Source: Tiliqua scincoides (taxonomy: Eukaryota > Chordata > Lepidosauria > Squamata > Scincidae). From it: a stretch of DNA of 64,000 nucleotides. A program made the position numbers and the translations under genes. The number at the start of each line of letters is the position of its first letter. The first letter of the stretch is position 1. Under the pieces are notes generated by a model. It ran no database searches, had not been told where the DNA came from, and worked only from the letters and a program-made list of their open reading frames with translations. Shown piece by piece: positions 11,501 to 24,329 of this stretch. The stretch spans positions 268,533,024 through 268,597,023 of the forward strand of contig NC_089822.1 of NCBI RefSeq assembly GCF_035046505.1. The letters run 5' to 3'.

Positions 11501-11816
11501 GGGAAAAGTAAGTAAAAATATTTTCTGCTTACCTCTCTATAGGCCATCTGGCCATCAATGAGTCTCCTGAGACCTAGTATGGCTATTTTGCTAGCATAAG
11601 CCATGAGACTGAGAGGCAGGGGATGTTTTGGGGTGGGGAAATGGGGATAGGATTGATGTATGACACTGTCTCTAAGATCTAGCCTTGCCTCCCCCAAAAC
11701 ACCCCTTGCCTGACCTGCTCCGAAACACTAATCTCCCCCTGCAGCCACCTTACAAGCACCGGTGCAGGCTGTGTGGGCCTGACATGCACACAGAGCCTCC
11801 AGCCATTGGCGCTACA

Positions 11817-12330
11817 TCACTGGTTCCCAACCTGTGGGCTGGGGACCACAGGCGGTCCGCAAGACTGAGAAATGATCTGCGAGGTCTAAGGGGAAAAAAT
11901 CACCTTGTCAGGGCAAGAGGAAAGGGCCTGCGAAGATGCAGAATAAAACTTCTTTGTGCCAGTCTTCTGAGAGCAAGTTTACACGTTCTGCTTGTTTTGG
12001 CCCTTCTCAGCAGCAACTGGCCGCAAGACTCTGTGTTGGTCATTCCTTCTTGAGGATGTTCGCCCAATTGCTGTCAAGGCTGCCAGCAGTTGTGAGGCAA
12101 TTCTCAGCCAGGCGCATAAATCTGGTGAGCCTGTCATTGGGGAACAGAGCAACAAAGAGCCTTGAGTAGGGTCAGCCCTGCTCATGTTACTGCTTGGATG
12201 CCACTTCCTTCCATCCAATTGGTGGAATCTATAGCAGTGATTCTCAACCAGTGTGCCGCGGCACATTGGTGTGCAGCAAAAGGCATGCTGCCGGAGTTTG
12301 GAGCACAACAGTTGAAAATCTCTGGGTGGT
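11817..12330. mobile_element. hAT-like fragments
   Basis: TCACTGGTTCCCAACCTGTG at 11817 and GCAGTGATTCTCAACCAGTG at 12235 are typical hAT ends; full boundaries not resolved. Confidence 0.45.
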
Positions 12331-12361
12331 GTGGCTCTGTTTCTAGGGCAACTGCCTATAG

Positions 12362-12686
12362 CAGTGGTTCTCACACATTTAGCACCAGGACCCACTTTTA
12401 GAATGAGAATCTGTCAGGACCCACCGGAAGTGATGTCATGACCAGAAGCAACATCATCAAGCAGGACAGTTTTTAACAATCCTTGGCTGGCCACATCCAG
12501 GAGTAAATCCCATTTACTATCACTGTTAAAAGAATATATATAGTAGCTTGTTAAAAGTACAGGTCTGTAACATTTCCCCAGATGCAGCCACATACCAAGG
12601 TGGCATCAAGTCTAACATTAAAAATATTGAAATGAATGAGACCCACCTGAAATTGGCTCATGACCCACTTAGTTTGAGAAACACTG
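12362..12686. mobile_element. hAT-type MITE
   Basis: Ends CAGTGGTTCTCACACATTTA and AGTTTGAGAAACACTG; flanks GCCTATAG (12354-12361) and GTCTATAG (12687-12694) form an 8-bp duplication with one mismatch. Confidence 0.8.
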
Positions 12687-12787
12687 GTCTATAGTAACAA
12701 ATTGTCCCTCCCCTGTAAGAGCCACAGAACCTGGAACTCTCCTGGAAATAGAGGTCAGGGTGGCACAGGAAGGTGGGAAGGTAGGTG

Positions 12788-13270
12788 TGTTACCAAAAGG
12801 GCTGTCTTGTTTAGGGGAATTATTACGCTGCCCTTATTGGAACATGAGGATCGTAGGCTGGATAACAAGATAGCATAATGCAGAGAAATTCCCTTTGCTT
12901 AAAGAGGAGACTGAGAGAAAGATAACTTACAATAAAAGATTATAGTTTTATTACAAAAGGACAAAGGTATACATAATGCACATGGAGAAATGTATTTCTT
13001 GGTACCAAGCTTTCATGGTGGTTGTGTGTGAAGAGTATTTGGTGCATCCGAGGAAATCAGAAATGAAAGGGGGGTTGTAGGGAAGGCTTTAGGGGTCCCT
13101 GCTCTGCCAACCCTAGCTGCTACCTAAAGATGGGGAGAGAAGGGGAGAAAAAGGGGGGGAAGAGAGAAGGAAAAGAGTTCCAGGTGCAAGATAGTTACCT
13201 GTCCTGTAGAGCAGTTGGGGGGGATAGTCCTGGGGAGAGGACCCTCTGACCCAACACAGATGTGTTGGTC

Positions 13271-13304
<34 letters not shown>

Positions 13305-13805
13305 GCCCTGACTTAAAAGGGGTTGGGAGACAGTGCTGAGCTAGATGCTAGCTTGATTACTACCACACAGCTGGGTGCTTGGAGTATGTGTACATCTGAA
13401 TGGGGATCAGGATGTCAGTTATCAGTAAAATTTAGTGGGGTCTATGGCTGGCTTCCTAGATGGGGGGAACTTAAACAATACAATGAATCAGCAACACAAG
13501 AAGGCAGTTCAAGTTTGCATACAGTACTTACACAGTGATTGGGTTAAAACAATACACTGAATACAGTAATGTAGGAGACACTTAAACGGTGATTTAAGAC
13601 ACAAGACTTCCTCCCATAATGTGTGACTATGGGGTGGTGGTGGTTGTGTAACCATGAGCTTGTGGCTTGACCAGAGTCCTGGCAATGTGGCCTGTTATGC
13701 TGGGAGAACAGTTTAGCTTGAATGATATTATAGTCCATAATAGCATAACCAGATATATATAGAGAAAATCACAGCTGAAAGGCAAAAGGGGATTTTCACA
13801 TAGCA
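12788..13805. mobile_element. Solo LTR (family 1)
   Basis: About 1.02 kb starting TGTTACC and ending in CA, flanked by GGTG on both sides (4-bp duplication). No internal region next to it. A second copy at 35365-36421 has different flanks, so the two are independent insertions. Retroviral or other LTR-element origin; family not determined. The moderate divergence between the copies suggests an old element. Contains a (GA)n tract at 13270-13302. Confidence 0.7.
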
Positions 13806-13990
13806 GGTGGGGCAGAGCCTCCCTGCTGGAGTCCTCTGAAAAGTGTCGCCACCTTGGGAGGCATGCAAGCACTCTCAACCTGCATGCTTTTGCTCTCCAC
13901 ACTCTTCATGCTTTGCACATGGGTTGAGAGAGCTTGCGTGCCTCCCATGGCAACATCACTTTCTGATGGCAGAACTACTGCCTTCCCACC
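13806..13990. mobile_element. Diverged GC-hairpin MITE
   Basis: GGCATGCAAGCACTCTCAAC and GTTGAGAGAGCTTGCGTGCC form inverted arms; the motif recalls the GC-rich hairpin elements at 56994 and 61790. Boundaries uncertain. Confidence 0.4.
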
Positions 13991-14079
13991 TGCACCAACT
14001 CCTGGCTCCATTTTTCAGTGAAGCAGGTCGGGGAGAAGCTCAGAGAGGAGGGAAGGAGCAAGCCACAAATGTACTGACA

Positions 14080-14400
14080 GCTACAGAAGGACGTTTTGGG
14101 GCACACAGGACAGGAGACTCTCCATTCCAGGGCCAACCTCAGTGCTCATTCTCTGCAATCATGTTCTCTAGTGAAGAGACTTCGGAGAGCCGGAGGAATT
14201 GGATGCCTGTAGGGCATTGACAGCTGGATACAGTAGTAGGGGAAAGCCAAGGACTGTATCCTGTTGCTGACCCCATACAGGCAGAGGTAGACTTGGCCTC
14301 CGCATGGGAGACCTGGGCTCCAAGGACTTTTCTGGCTGTCCCCACCCTCCCCTCCCCTCATTCTGTTTCTGCCTTCTCCCCTGGAGCTCCCCCCCACACC
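14080..14400 (+). repeat. Unclassified repeat, family R1 (diverged copy)
   Basis: Shares GGGGCACACAGGACAGGAGA-like and GAGACCTGGGCT blocks with 23820-24100. See the copies at 23485 and 29140. Confidence 0.4.
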
Positions 14401-14409
14401 CAGCAGACT

Positions 14410-16830
14410 CTAGACCCACTGGTGGATCCCTGAGGGAGGCCGGGGGGGGGGGAATGGATGGGGGACAGCTGCTCAGTCTAAGGTCTAAGGGTTAAAACAG
14501 TGAGTGCTGCTTAGAGGGGCCAAGCAGGAAGGGGCAGAAGTGGAAGGGCCAAATGGCCCCCACATGCTGGCTGCAGGGATCCCGGGGAGTGTGGGGACTG
14601 GTGGAGGGCGGAAGGGGACCCGACCCAGGTCAGTCAGGGACAGCCCCAGATAGGGGTGGCGAGGAGGGAGAGCCAGACACATCCTGACCAGGCAGCTGGA
14701 AGGGGGCATGTTGGATGGGGCAACTGATGTGAAGAGGGAGGGAGGGAGGAGGGTCTGGGCCGCCCCCTTCCCTGCAGAGTAGCCCTGTTAGCAGTCTCCT
14801 TCTCCACCTCCCCAGGGAGACTGGAGGCTACTTCAGTTGGCCAGCCCTGTGGGGTCCTCCAAGGGTGCCAAAAGCTCGTAGAAGCTGGAGAAACTACTGA
14901 TGGATGTAGGAAGAAGAGCTGTTAGGAGCTGCCCCCTGCAGAGCTCAGCACCCCCACAAGGGAGACCCCCAAGGGGACTCTGAACCGGAGGCACTTTTCT
15001 CCCCATCCTGGAAACTCTTGGGTCTGACTGAGAATCTCTGAGCCCCTCCTTTGTGTCACAGCTCCCCGTGCATCTCACAGAGTGAGGCTGAAAAGCCGGC
15101 CTATGAAAGAAGCTGTACTGATGGACACAGGAAGAAGGCAGGACCAGCAGCGGCAGCAGGGAGGCCAACCGGACTGGGAAACCACCCAGCATAACCAGAC
15201 AGGGCCTCCTGGTTCCTTTCTCCTTCTGGGAAGGAACCTCTCAAACAATGGCTGCTCATCAGGAGCAGACCAAATGAGGGTGGGTGAGTTGCCAAGACTC
15301 TGGAGGCGGCCTGCCAAATGCTGCCACCCTTCCCCGATGATGTGCCAGCCTCTGCTCCCCCCCACGCTCCACTGTTCTCACTCAGCACTCCCCTCCACAG
15401 CACCTCCCCCCCCCCCAATCTGCTGCCTGAGGCAACCATCTCAGTTGGCCTCATTTATGGACCGGGCATGCAAGGAACTTAAAATGGAACGCTGCTTCCT
15501 CCTTCCATTTACAAGGCAACAATCTTGCAGGTCAGTGAGAGGGATATCTGCAGGGGATCCAGATCTCCCCACAGATACCAATTTCTGCAGATACCCCAGA
15601 TTCCAAGCCAACAGATAAAGGAGGGGCCACAGTAGTGGCCTGAAGGTTGGTTGACTAGGTTCAAACCCCTGCAAAGCTTAACAGCTGACCCCAGTTCCTC
15701 ACCATCTTCCAGGTTATCCTTACAACAAGGCTGGGAGACACTTTGTTCAGGGGCTGGCCCAGGTTGCTTGAAGAGGCAGAGATTCAAAAACTTAATTTAA
15801 ATTTAAAACTACAATCTCAGTTCTGATCAACTTCATTTCAAACTGCAGCGAGTCCATAAACGGGGACTGGGTCCCAACAGACACCTAGAGAAGTTTAATA
15901 CTAGCAGGGATTTGAGTTCGGATCAAAGTCTCAGCTGCTGCCCAGGCCTCGGTGGCTCAAACTCAGCACTGTCTGGTAGCAGCAATTCAGGTTCCAGGAA
16001 GGACCCTCTCTCTGGCCGGGTGTCACCTGGGCCCAGCTCGGGTGGCCAAAAGCTCCCCAGGAGCAGGGATCTCCTCTAGGGTAGAGGCCTCCTCAGGGGT
16101 AAGACCCAAGTGCCATCAGGACTGGGGTCCCTTGCAGAACACCTACCTGGGAGTAGGGGCAAGGACCAGCTGGGGTTGGCCTCATAAGAAACCTGGAGAG
16201 GGAGGAGAGAGGAGGCTCCTCTCCTGAGGGAGGGAAGGCCAGAGGGAACCAGAGGGGGAAAATCACCCCTGCCTAAGGGGCAAGAGAGAGGCCTCCAGAG
16301 GGAGAGGGCTGAGGTTTGCCCTGGAGAGAGGAGGCTGGGGCGGAGATCTCCCTGACCCAGGACCAGCCTGGACCCAGAGGGCGACCCCTGGACAGACGGG
16401 GTTATTGGGACAGGGGCTTGCAGCCGACTATAACCCATGGTGGCCAGCTGCCCAGGGGACAAGCACAGAGGCATCGGGGGCCCTCCTAAGGCCAGCTAGC
16501 CTGACCCCGACCAGCAGGGTTGCAGCCCTCAAGAGCCCTGACCCCTGGCCCAGAGACGCTGGGCGAAAAGCTCAGGCTGAGACCACCAAGGAACAGGAAG
16601 GGTCGGGTCCGGAGCCTACCAGACGACGACGGTACGTGTCAGCATAATGTACGGTGGTCTGTGACGTAACAGTCCACATGAATGTAAAATGGCTGACGCA
16701 ATTAAACCGCCTGTGTCGAGCAACTATACCTGCCCCTCGTCCCTTAATCCACTGCCGACCTCTGTTCATCGACTGGGTAAGCCCCTCGCACTCGGTGGCA
16801 ACCCAGGGAAGGGGCTGCCTCCCGCTATGG
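14410..16830. other. GC-rich intergenic sequence, no gene seen
   Basis: Open frames here lack recognisable domains, and none is joined by convincing splice signals. Confidence 0.35.
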
Positions 16831-16834
16831 ACAT

Positions 16835-16915
16835 TACACCGGGTCACCTGAGATTGAGCCAGGAACCTTCCTCATGCAAACAGGGGACTGCTCCAGTGAG
16901 CCACAACAGCTCCAG
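16835..16915 (-). repeat. tRNA-derived SINE head
   Basis: The minus strand has GGAGCTGTTGTGGCTCACTG (A-box-like) followed by a GGTTCCTGGCTCAATC B-box-like stretch. Confidence 0.45.
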
Positions 16916-16919
16916 GGGT

Positions 16920-17582
16920 CACAAACTCTGTTTTTTCTCCCTCCATTTTCCTCAACTGGAACTTTATGCTTCAATCAGCTTCTTCCTTTTTTCCACCCAA
17001 CAAACATAAAAACAGAAGGGAAATAGTGGCAAGCTCTCCGTTGTATAACCCATATTTGGCCAGGTCACAGCAAGTTAACAGCAGTAAGTTAAGCACAAGG
17101 GAGAAAGGGAAAAGGAAAGAGGGCCTCTGAGCATATTCAGAGTACAATGTCTCTCTGTCTCCATATTTGACTTCAGCACCTCCAGAATCCAGAGATGAGG
17201 CTTCCAGGACAGGGGACTCAGCTTGCAAGCAGGCCTAAACCTCAGCACCTTTTCAAAACTGAATCAGATCTAGCAATGAGAGAGGCTAGGGGGCTAAACT
17301 CCCCTGTCAGAAATCATCACAGATTGTCTTGAACATGCATCCTCCCTCTGGAGCCTTACAATTCTCCCCACTCTGTACCCCCCAAGCCTCCCTTCCTCCC
17401 AGAGCCTACGGAACCCCCGGCCACCGCCCCCAAGACAGGGTAGAACATCTAGCTTTGAAACCGGTGCCCCTGATCTGCCTCATAGGGACGAGATTTGGAG
17501 GCACTGGTCTCTGGGAGCTCTGCTCCTTCCTGCATGGTAGGTCCCAAGGGGAGACATCTCAGCTCAAGACTAGCCAGCCACC
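16920..17582. other. No gene seen
   Basis: Nothing recognised between the SINE head and the LINE scrap. Confidence 0.35.
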
Positions 17583-17656
17583 CTGGTGGCAACCTTCAGT
17601 CTCGAAAGATTATGGTATCGCGCTCTGAATGGTGGTTCTGGAACAGCGTCTAGTGT
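17583..17656 (-). repeat. LINE 3' scrap (RTE-like family)
   Basis: GGCAACCTTCAGTCTCGAAA and the following 50 bp match the 3' end of the family. Confidence 0.8.
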
Positions 17657-18030
17657 TCAATATAAGGGTATAATCTAGAACAGTCTCAACCACAGCTGGT
17701 GAACAGAACTGGACCAAGGATCAGACACGATCTGGATTTCCACCAAGGCCCTTGTCCTCTGGTGACACGAGGCATGATGGGACTCCAGTTTAGATCCGAA
17801 AGGGGGAGACTGTGTGTGATACGCAGTTAGAATGGAGATTGGCTGCTTCCTAGGTCAGCCTCAGTAAACAAAGAAAGCTGCCTTTTGAAGGAAAAAAAGG
17901 AGTTTTCTCAGGAGAAGACTGTTTGCTCACGGCAGTGACATAAATCCAAAATTTTATTTTTAGGCTTGGTTTATACTAAAGGAAAAGGAGAGAAGAAACC
18001 TCCTCTGAACATGGAGTTTCTATTACACTT

Positions 18031-18157
18031 CTGGGTATATCCCGCATTCTGCCACTAGAGGTGCTGAACGTAATGTGATGAAACGGAAAAAGAGCATTCC
18101 ATCACATTGGATTACACATTCAGCACAACTAGTGGCAGAATGAGATATATACCAATG
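18031..18157. mobile_element. Hairpin MITE
   Basis: Arms of about 50 bp: GGTATATCCCGCATTCTGCC and its imperfect inverse GGCAGAATGAGATATATACC, with GTGCTGAACGTAATGTGATG and CATCACATTGGATTACACAT inside. Class unknown. Confidence 0.65.
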
Positions 18158-18159
18158 CT

Positions 18160-18780
18160 GGGAGACCTGGAATGTAAATATACAGGTGTGCCTTGGTATC
18201 AGCGGGAGGCAGCCTTCTCCTTTAAGGAACTTTGGCTGAGGTAAGACCCTAAACAACCTAATGGGCTGGCCAGGGGCAGGGGGGAACCTGGCCCTTAAAA
18301 AAAAAAAAAAAAGCTAGACCGAGGTTAACAGGAAGTGGTTAAGGTCCACTGCCTGTTAAGCTCTGTCTAGTTACTTGCAAGAGACGAGGCTGCCTGCAGG
18401 CGACCTGAAGGTCACTACAACCTCCTCAACTCGTAGCGACCTCGTGTAAGGAAGAACTTTGCCCCTCGCTGCTAAGTTTAAATCACGTGCGGGGGTGGGG
18501 AAGGGACAGGTGTCTGCGGTACCTGCGGGAAGGGGATCCAGAATGGAAGCCCCATGGATACCAGGACACACCTGTAAATTAAAGTCAATGTCTATGTTCA
18601 ATTTATATGGAGCAGAAACTGAGACAAAAAAATTTTGTTATTTGCATCATAGGTTGCTTGATGCTTTTTCAAAATCCATTTCCCCCCCTCCTGTCCAAGT
18701 CTGTTTTACTCTCTGCTCCCGTCTTCCTTCCACCCCCACCCACTTACTGTAGCCAATCAACACTCAGCACTTCACATTAC
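18160..18780. other. No gene seen
   Basis: Poly(A) at 18296-18312; otherwise unrecognised single-copy-like sequence. Confidence 0.35.
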
Positions 18781-18784
18781 TATT

Positions 18785-18866
18785 TATTTATTTTCCAGTC
18801 CTTGACACTGAGTCAGATGTATGAACCGGCCCTCGTGCTGAAAAGGTTGGAGATCCCTGCTCTAAA
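18785..18866. mobile_element. hAT-like end next to the gene B array
   Basis: CTGAAAAGGTTGGAGATCCC with CTG is a typical hAT terminus. It abuts the truncated 3' end of the gene B finger exon. Confidence 0.5.
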
Positions 18867-18869
18867 TGT

Positions 18870-21800
18870 TCATGTGCCTGCGTGGATGCCATTATGGGAA
18901 GTCAGGCCGCCTTTCTCATTGAAACACTTTCCATACTCCAAGTATTTACAGAGCTTCTCCCTTGTGTGGATTTGATAATGGTAAGTGAGGTTTCCTTTCT
19001 GACTGAAGCGTCTTCCACACTCCAAGCATGCATATGGCTTTTCCCCCGTATGGGTTCGTTGATGTACAAGAAGGTCTCTATGCATACGGAAGCCCCACAA
19101 TCCAAACACTTAAATGGTTTCTCACCAGAGTGAACACCTTGATGTGCAGTGAGTTGTTTGTGAAGAGAGAAGCTCTTTCCACATTCCAGGCATTTATATG
19201 ACTTCTCCCCTGTGTGGATCCTGTTATGACTTGAAAGCACTGCAGAGTCACTGAAGCATTTGCCACATTCCAGGCATTTATATGGTTTCTCCCCTGTGTG
19301 GACCCTGTTATGTTTTGTAAGATCTGATGAGCTGCAGAAGCTTTTGCCACATTCCAAGCATTTATATAGCTTCTCCCCTGTGTGGATTCGATAATGGGAA
19401 GTGAGGTTTCCTTTCTGACTGAAGCACCTTCCACACACCGAGTATTTATAGGGCTTTTCCCCCGTGTGGGTTCGTTGATGTACAAGAAGGTCTTTACGAA
19501 CACGGAAGGCTCTTCCACATTCCAAGCATTTATATGACTTCTCACCAGAGTGAACTCCTTGATGTGCTGGTTTATGCAGATAGAAGCTCTTTCCACACTC
19601 TAGGCATTTATGCTGCTTCTCCCCTGTGTGAACTTTTTGATGTAAAGTAAGATGATAAGAGTGATTAAAAACCTTTCCACATTCCAAGCATTTATATGAC
19701 ACCTGCTGTGTGAAACAGCATTCACATTCTCTGATGTGAAAGAAGGTGTGTACTCTGAGGGAAGCATTTTCCACACTCCAAGCACTGATGTGGTCTCTCC
19801 CCACTGTGGATTTTCCAATGATCATAAAGACTTGATGTCCTACTGAAGTTTTTCCCACACACAGAACACTGACCCCCTTCCTTTCCTTTGCCTCTTTGTT
19901 CTTGGAGTCTCATGGCTTGGAAGGTATCATGCCTTGCTTCTGTTTTGCTCTTCTCTCTGACTCTTTCCAACAACACTCTGCGTGGAGCTTGCTCCTTTTC
20001 CATTTTCTGCCCAGCACCTGCTGGAACAAAAAGAGAAAACAGGTAAGAGACACTTAGAAAAGCAGTTTCAAATCAGCAAATAACCAAAGTTATGTGTTCT
20101 GGAAAAGAAATAATCAATAAGACGGGATTGGAAGCAGAACCTTCCACATGTTCAATTGTCTCTGTTGCTTGGTTTGACTAGAGCATTTGATTGAGATCCA
20201 GTTTCACTCCCAGCTGAGCCAGGAAGCTGACTGGATAGTCTTAGAAGAGTCACTGCGTAACCTACCCCACAGGGTTGTTGTAAGGAAGATTCAACAGCCA
20301 CTGCCACACTGCTTTGAATTTTTTGGCACAATCAAAATGTTTGAAGACGGGAAATGGAGGGCTCTTCATGTATTTTAATATTTTGAATTGAAGTTAAGAA
20401 TTGTTTCTTACTTTGTTAATTTTTCAATATGACTTCAATATAACTTTTCAATAGGACTTAAAAAAAATATGATAGAACTTTAACAAAACAAAATATGACT
20501 TTTCAATAGGACTTTAACAAAATCCTGCCAGAGCAGAAAAGGGCGGGAGAAACTGCACTGCTCACTCAAGTGAGCAAAAAAGCTTAAAATAGTCATTTTT
20601 AACATTTTAGAACAAGATATATAAATGAAAAGGAACTTTACTTAGCGAGACCACAATTCCCCAGTTCTCCTCCATGACATCCGAATGCAGAGCCTTTTGG
20701 TCTGGATCCAGCAGAGCCCACTCCTCCTCTGTGAAATGCACAGCCACCTCCTCAAAGGACATCAGACCTTGAACAAAGAAGGAAACCATTTCCCCTGACA
20801 CATAACTCAAGGGTCCTTCCACTCACAAGGGAAGGGGCTGTTGCTTTGGGGGGATGACCTGACACAATTGAAAGCAGCAATGTGATAAACTCTTGAAACT
20901 GATGGGGACCCCCCCCTGGGAGATGGGCACCTCCAGAGTGGCATCCACAGCTGTTCAAACAGGCAGATTTCGCCGTCTGAGAGACCAAGATCCTGTCAGA
21001 GCCCAAGATATGCGAAGGGGACAGAGGAACACAGTCTGGCCGCTCCCCAGCTCCCCAAAGCTTCTTCCCCTACCTGATCAGGGTGCAAGGAAGCCATTTC
21101 CACTCTGACACTCTGACACAAGGAAGAGAGGAGCCAGGGTGAGTCACCAGAGCCATCTGATCACCTGAGATGGAAACACGTTTGTACACGGTTGTGCATC
21201 TGAGATGTTAGTAACCACATAGGTATTGTGAATGACTCAACAACATCGAGTATATTGTGCAAGGCTTAATACCAGAGAACACACACTGTGAGTTACGGTC
21301 ACCAGCAACAAGGAGACAGAAACACAAATTTGGATTGTGTGAGAGAGTCAAATGGAACATGTCTCCAAAAGACTCAGGGGGGTGGAATACCAGAGTAAGA
21401 TTTCAGGCATCCTCAGGAGATGGACACAAATTGGAAATACTCTCCCACCCCAGGCCTCACCCAGCAAAGCGGTGCTTCCGTAACCTTCCTGCCTCTGGAA
21501 CAGCGGTGCCTCTCTGTTGTCCAGCTGCGCCTTCCCAGGACAGGAATTGGGGGGAGAATCAGAAAAAGGACTCAGGTCAGGGAAAGGGCTTGGAACAAGT
21601 TCAGACATGGTGGAAAACTTCAAGATACTCTTGTTCCTGGTCTCAGCTCCTGCCCCTGAAACAGGAATGACACTCCTATGGGCCAGGCACAGGAATGGGC
21701 CAGGCACAGTAGCAGGAGTGGGGCCTGCCCCACTTTGTATGAGTGGTATAGACACCATCAGCCCCTTGGAACCACCAGGAGGAAACACTCTCACCTGCTG

Positions 21801-22417
21801 CCCCTCCTGCCTCTCCTCCTCTGCCTGGCTCAGGAGGAAGCCTTCTGCCAGCGCCACCACCTGGGAACTGGTCTCCGGCCCACATCCCCTCACCCAGCTC
21901 TCCATCTCTGGGGGCAGGATGGCCAGGAACTGCTCCAGGATCACCAGGTCCAGCAACTGGTTCTTGGTGTGCTGCTCCGGTTTCAGCCACTGGCGGCAAA
22001 GGGAATGGAGCTGGCTGCAAGCCTCCCGAGGCCCCCCAGCCTCTTGGTAGAGAAACCGCCTGAAGCATTCATGCTGCTGCACAGGTGCGCTGAGGGTATC
22101 CTTTCCCAGGACGTTCTGCATGGTTCTTTCACAGAATTCCCCACTGCCCCCAGCCTCAGTGGTCTCAGTGTCTCTTCCTTGGCGTGGGGCAGCCGTGTTC
22201 GGCTCATCCACCCTCAAGCCGCACTCCAAAGCAACCTCCGACAACGATCGATTGTCTGGCTCTCCTTCCAACTACCGTCTCACGATGATCAGTGGTCCCT
22301 CTGAGTCCATCAAAGTGCTCGCCAAGCACCTCTCCTATGAGTTTGTCTCACAGGATGGGGAGACTTTTTAAAACTTGGGAGTAGGAGATGATTCCAGGAA
22401 TGGACTGGGGCTTCTCC
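18870..22417 (-). pseudogene. Gene B: decayed inverted copy of gene A (SCAN-KRAB-C2H2)
   Basis: Same exon order as gene A on the opposite strand: SCAN exon 22417-21795 (open; ATG at 22271 gives a longer N-terminus than gene A), linker exon 21164-21074, KRAB 20768-20642, zinc-finger exon 20020-18870. Lesions: the first linker exon has lost its acceptor and first half near 21540. The second linker exon is 91 nt instead of 83, breaking frame. The KRAB acceptor is AA where gene A has AG. The finger exon changes frame near 19725 and again near 19085. About a dozen fingers remain recognisable; some have lost cysteines (KYSVCG, KYLEYG) and one is internally shortened. A truncated product from the SCAN exon alone cannot be excluded. 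Confidence 0.85.
20195..20335 (-). repeat. SINE remnant shared with gene A intron 4
   Basis: Squamate tRNA-SINE core (CCCACAGGGTTGTTGTAAGG). The matching inverted stretch at 7265-7330 shows that it predates the A/B duplication. Confidence 0.5.
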
Positions 22418-23484
22418 CTGTAACAAAGGAGAGATTACACTGAGATTCAAACACAGACCACCAAGAAACCACTGCATTTCCCTTCAGCATCTAATGCTGT
22501 TTGCATCTGCTTAGAAAAAACAAGGCCTTGCCCTTCTCTTGGGGGGTGCAGCACCTTTAAGGCCACCACATCAGAACAAATCAAAGAGCACAAAACTCAC
22601 AGCCAGAGAGGGGGAAGAGAAGTGTTGCAATATTTGGATGAGACCAGCTAAGCCAGCGATATTCACAGCACCTAACAAGGCACTAAAATTGTCAAGTCAC
22701 ACCATCAGGTTTTTGACAATTGACAAGACAAACCATCCCCCAATGGCCCTACTAATAAATGACCCTCCTTCAAATTCCTGTGGCAAACCTGTGGACCACT
22801 CGCGGCACACCAATGTGCAACAGCACAGTGGTTGAAAATGGCTGAACTCAGCCTTTGAACATGTCATGTTTTCAAGTGAGGTAGACTCCTGCTATCTATG
22901 AAGGTTCCATTCCCAACCACAGTAGCTGCAAAGCGCCTTCCAGGCCAAGGAGTCCTGCAGCAGAGCTCCAGTTCCCAGCAGGGGCAGCCACTGCTTCCCA
23001 GGTTCCCACACTTGGCTCCTCCCTTGGTCACCTGAGATGCTCTGGCTGTGCTCTGTCCAGGACTGTGCTATTTTCCCCAGTCCCCCCCCCCATTGTGTTC
23101 TCTGTGTGGGGCTTGGTCAAATTGTGCCAGGCAGCTGTGGGGCCATGTGGCCTTCCTTCCAAAGTGAAGCGCTGCCCCCCACACATTTTGGGCTCCCCAC
23201 TGCTTGTATTAAGAGGAGTCAGTGGGGGGGGTGTGTGTGAAGCCTTTGGAACTCCTGGCCATGTGCTCCCCACTGCTTACACTACACAGCATGTAGTGGC
23301 AGCAGGCAGAGTGCAGAAATTGGGGCTCCCTGGACCATTCTGGGGTCACTTCCCTAGAGATACTCCTGGGGGGGGGAGTGCTTCTCCCCTGCCGGGCTGC
23401 TCAGTCTCCCTGCTTCTTGCATGGGGGGCTGTGGGGCTCCCGCCCTGGTCTAGCTCTCTGCAGCCCCCCTGACCCTCCCCTGCT

Positions 23485-24166
23485 CTCTGCCAGGGCCTAG
23501 GAGAGGAGGGGTAAAGGGGGTAATTTATACCCAGGCCCAGGGTCTAAAGGGGGCCTGGGAGCCAAAGGAGGGGCCCAGAAATGTCCTGGGATCTGACATT
23601 TTCCGATCTCACCCAGACTGGGATGCTGGGAGCATTAGGGTGGGCACATGGTGGCGGCTACTGCCACAAGACATACAGGTCAGGCCCAGGAACGCATGCA
23701 ACCCTTGACAGTGTCACATTGGGGAGGAAGCTGGCCTGCTGCAGTAGCTCCTTGGCTTGTGGATCTGCTTCCCATGAAGGAGCGTCGAGGAGCTCAGGGA
23801 CACAGCTGCTGCAGAAGCCAGTGTTGGGGCACGCAGGACACTCTCCATCCTGGTGTGACCCTCAGCACGATGCTCCTCGTCTCCTGCAGTGCTTTGCTGC
23901 ATTGGAAAGATGCTAGAGAGGCTTTGGAGTGGTTTGGTTTCCCATATGACTGCATCTCGCTGCCAACGCCTGACAGGCAGATGGACCTGCGCTCTGCATT
24001 GGGAAGCCTGAGAGACCTGGGCTGTAAAGGTTATTCCGGCTGTGGCCACTTTCCCCCTGCCTGTTGCCCCCAATCTGCCCACCCCTCTGCCGCCCCCACT
24101 CTGTTTCACCCCAAAGAAACTCTGTCCCCCCTGATCAAATCCCTCTCAGAGGCCCTGCTCTCCCCC
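23485..24166 (+). repeat. Unclassified repeat, family R1
   Basis: Aligns by eye with 29140-29600: shared GTAAAGGGGGTAATTT, CACAGCTGCTGCAGAAG-like and GGATCTGCTTNNNATGAAGGA blocks, and an end with CCCTGATCAAATCCCTCTCAGA-like sequence cut by the MITE at 24167. No coding match seen. Confidence 0.55.
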
Positions 24167-24321
24167 CGGTGGCGTAGCTGCAAGGGGGTCGGAGCACCCA
24201 GTCTGGCAGGGAGCGGGCAAGCGGCCCTTCCCTTCGGAGCCCTTCCCGGCGGGGGGAGCCGCTTGCCAGCCCCGCTCCCTGCCCGACTGGGTGCTCCGGC
24301 CCCCCTCCAGCTACGCCACCG
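24167..24321. mobile_element. GC-rich foldback hAT MITE (family F1)
   Basis: Almost palindromic: GGTGGCGTAGCTGCAAGGGG at one end and CTCCAGCTACGCCACC at the other, flanked by TCTCCCCC/CTCCCCCC. Same family as 62207-62366. Confidence 0.7.
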
Positions 24322-24329
24322 CTCCCCCC

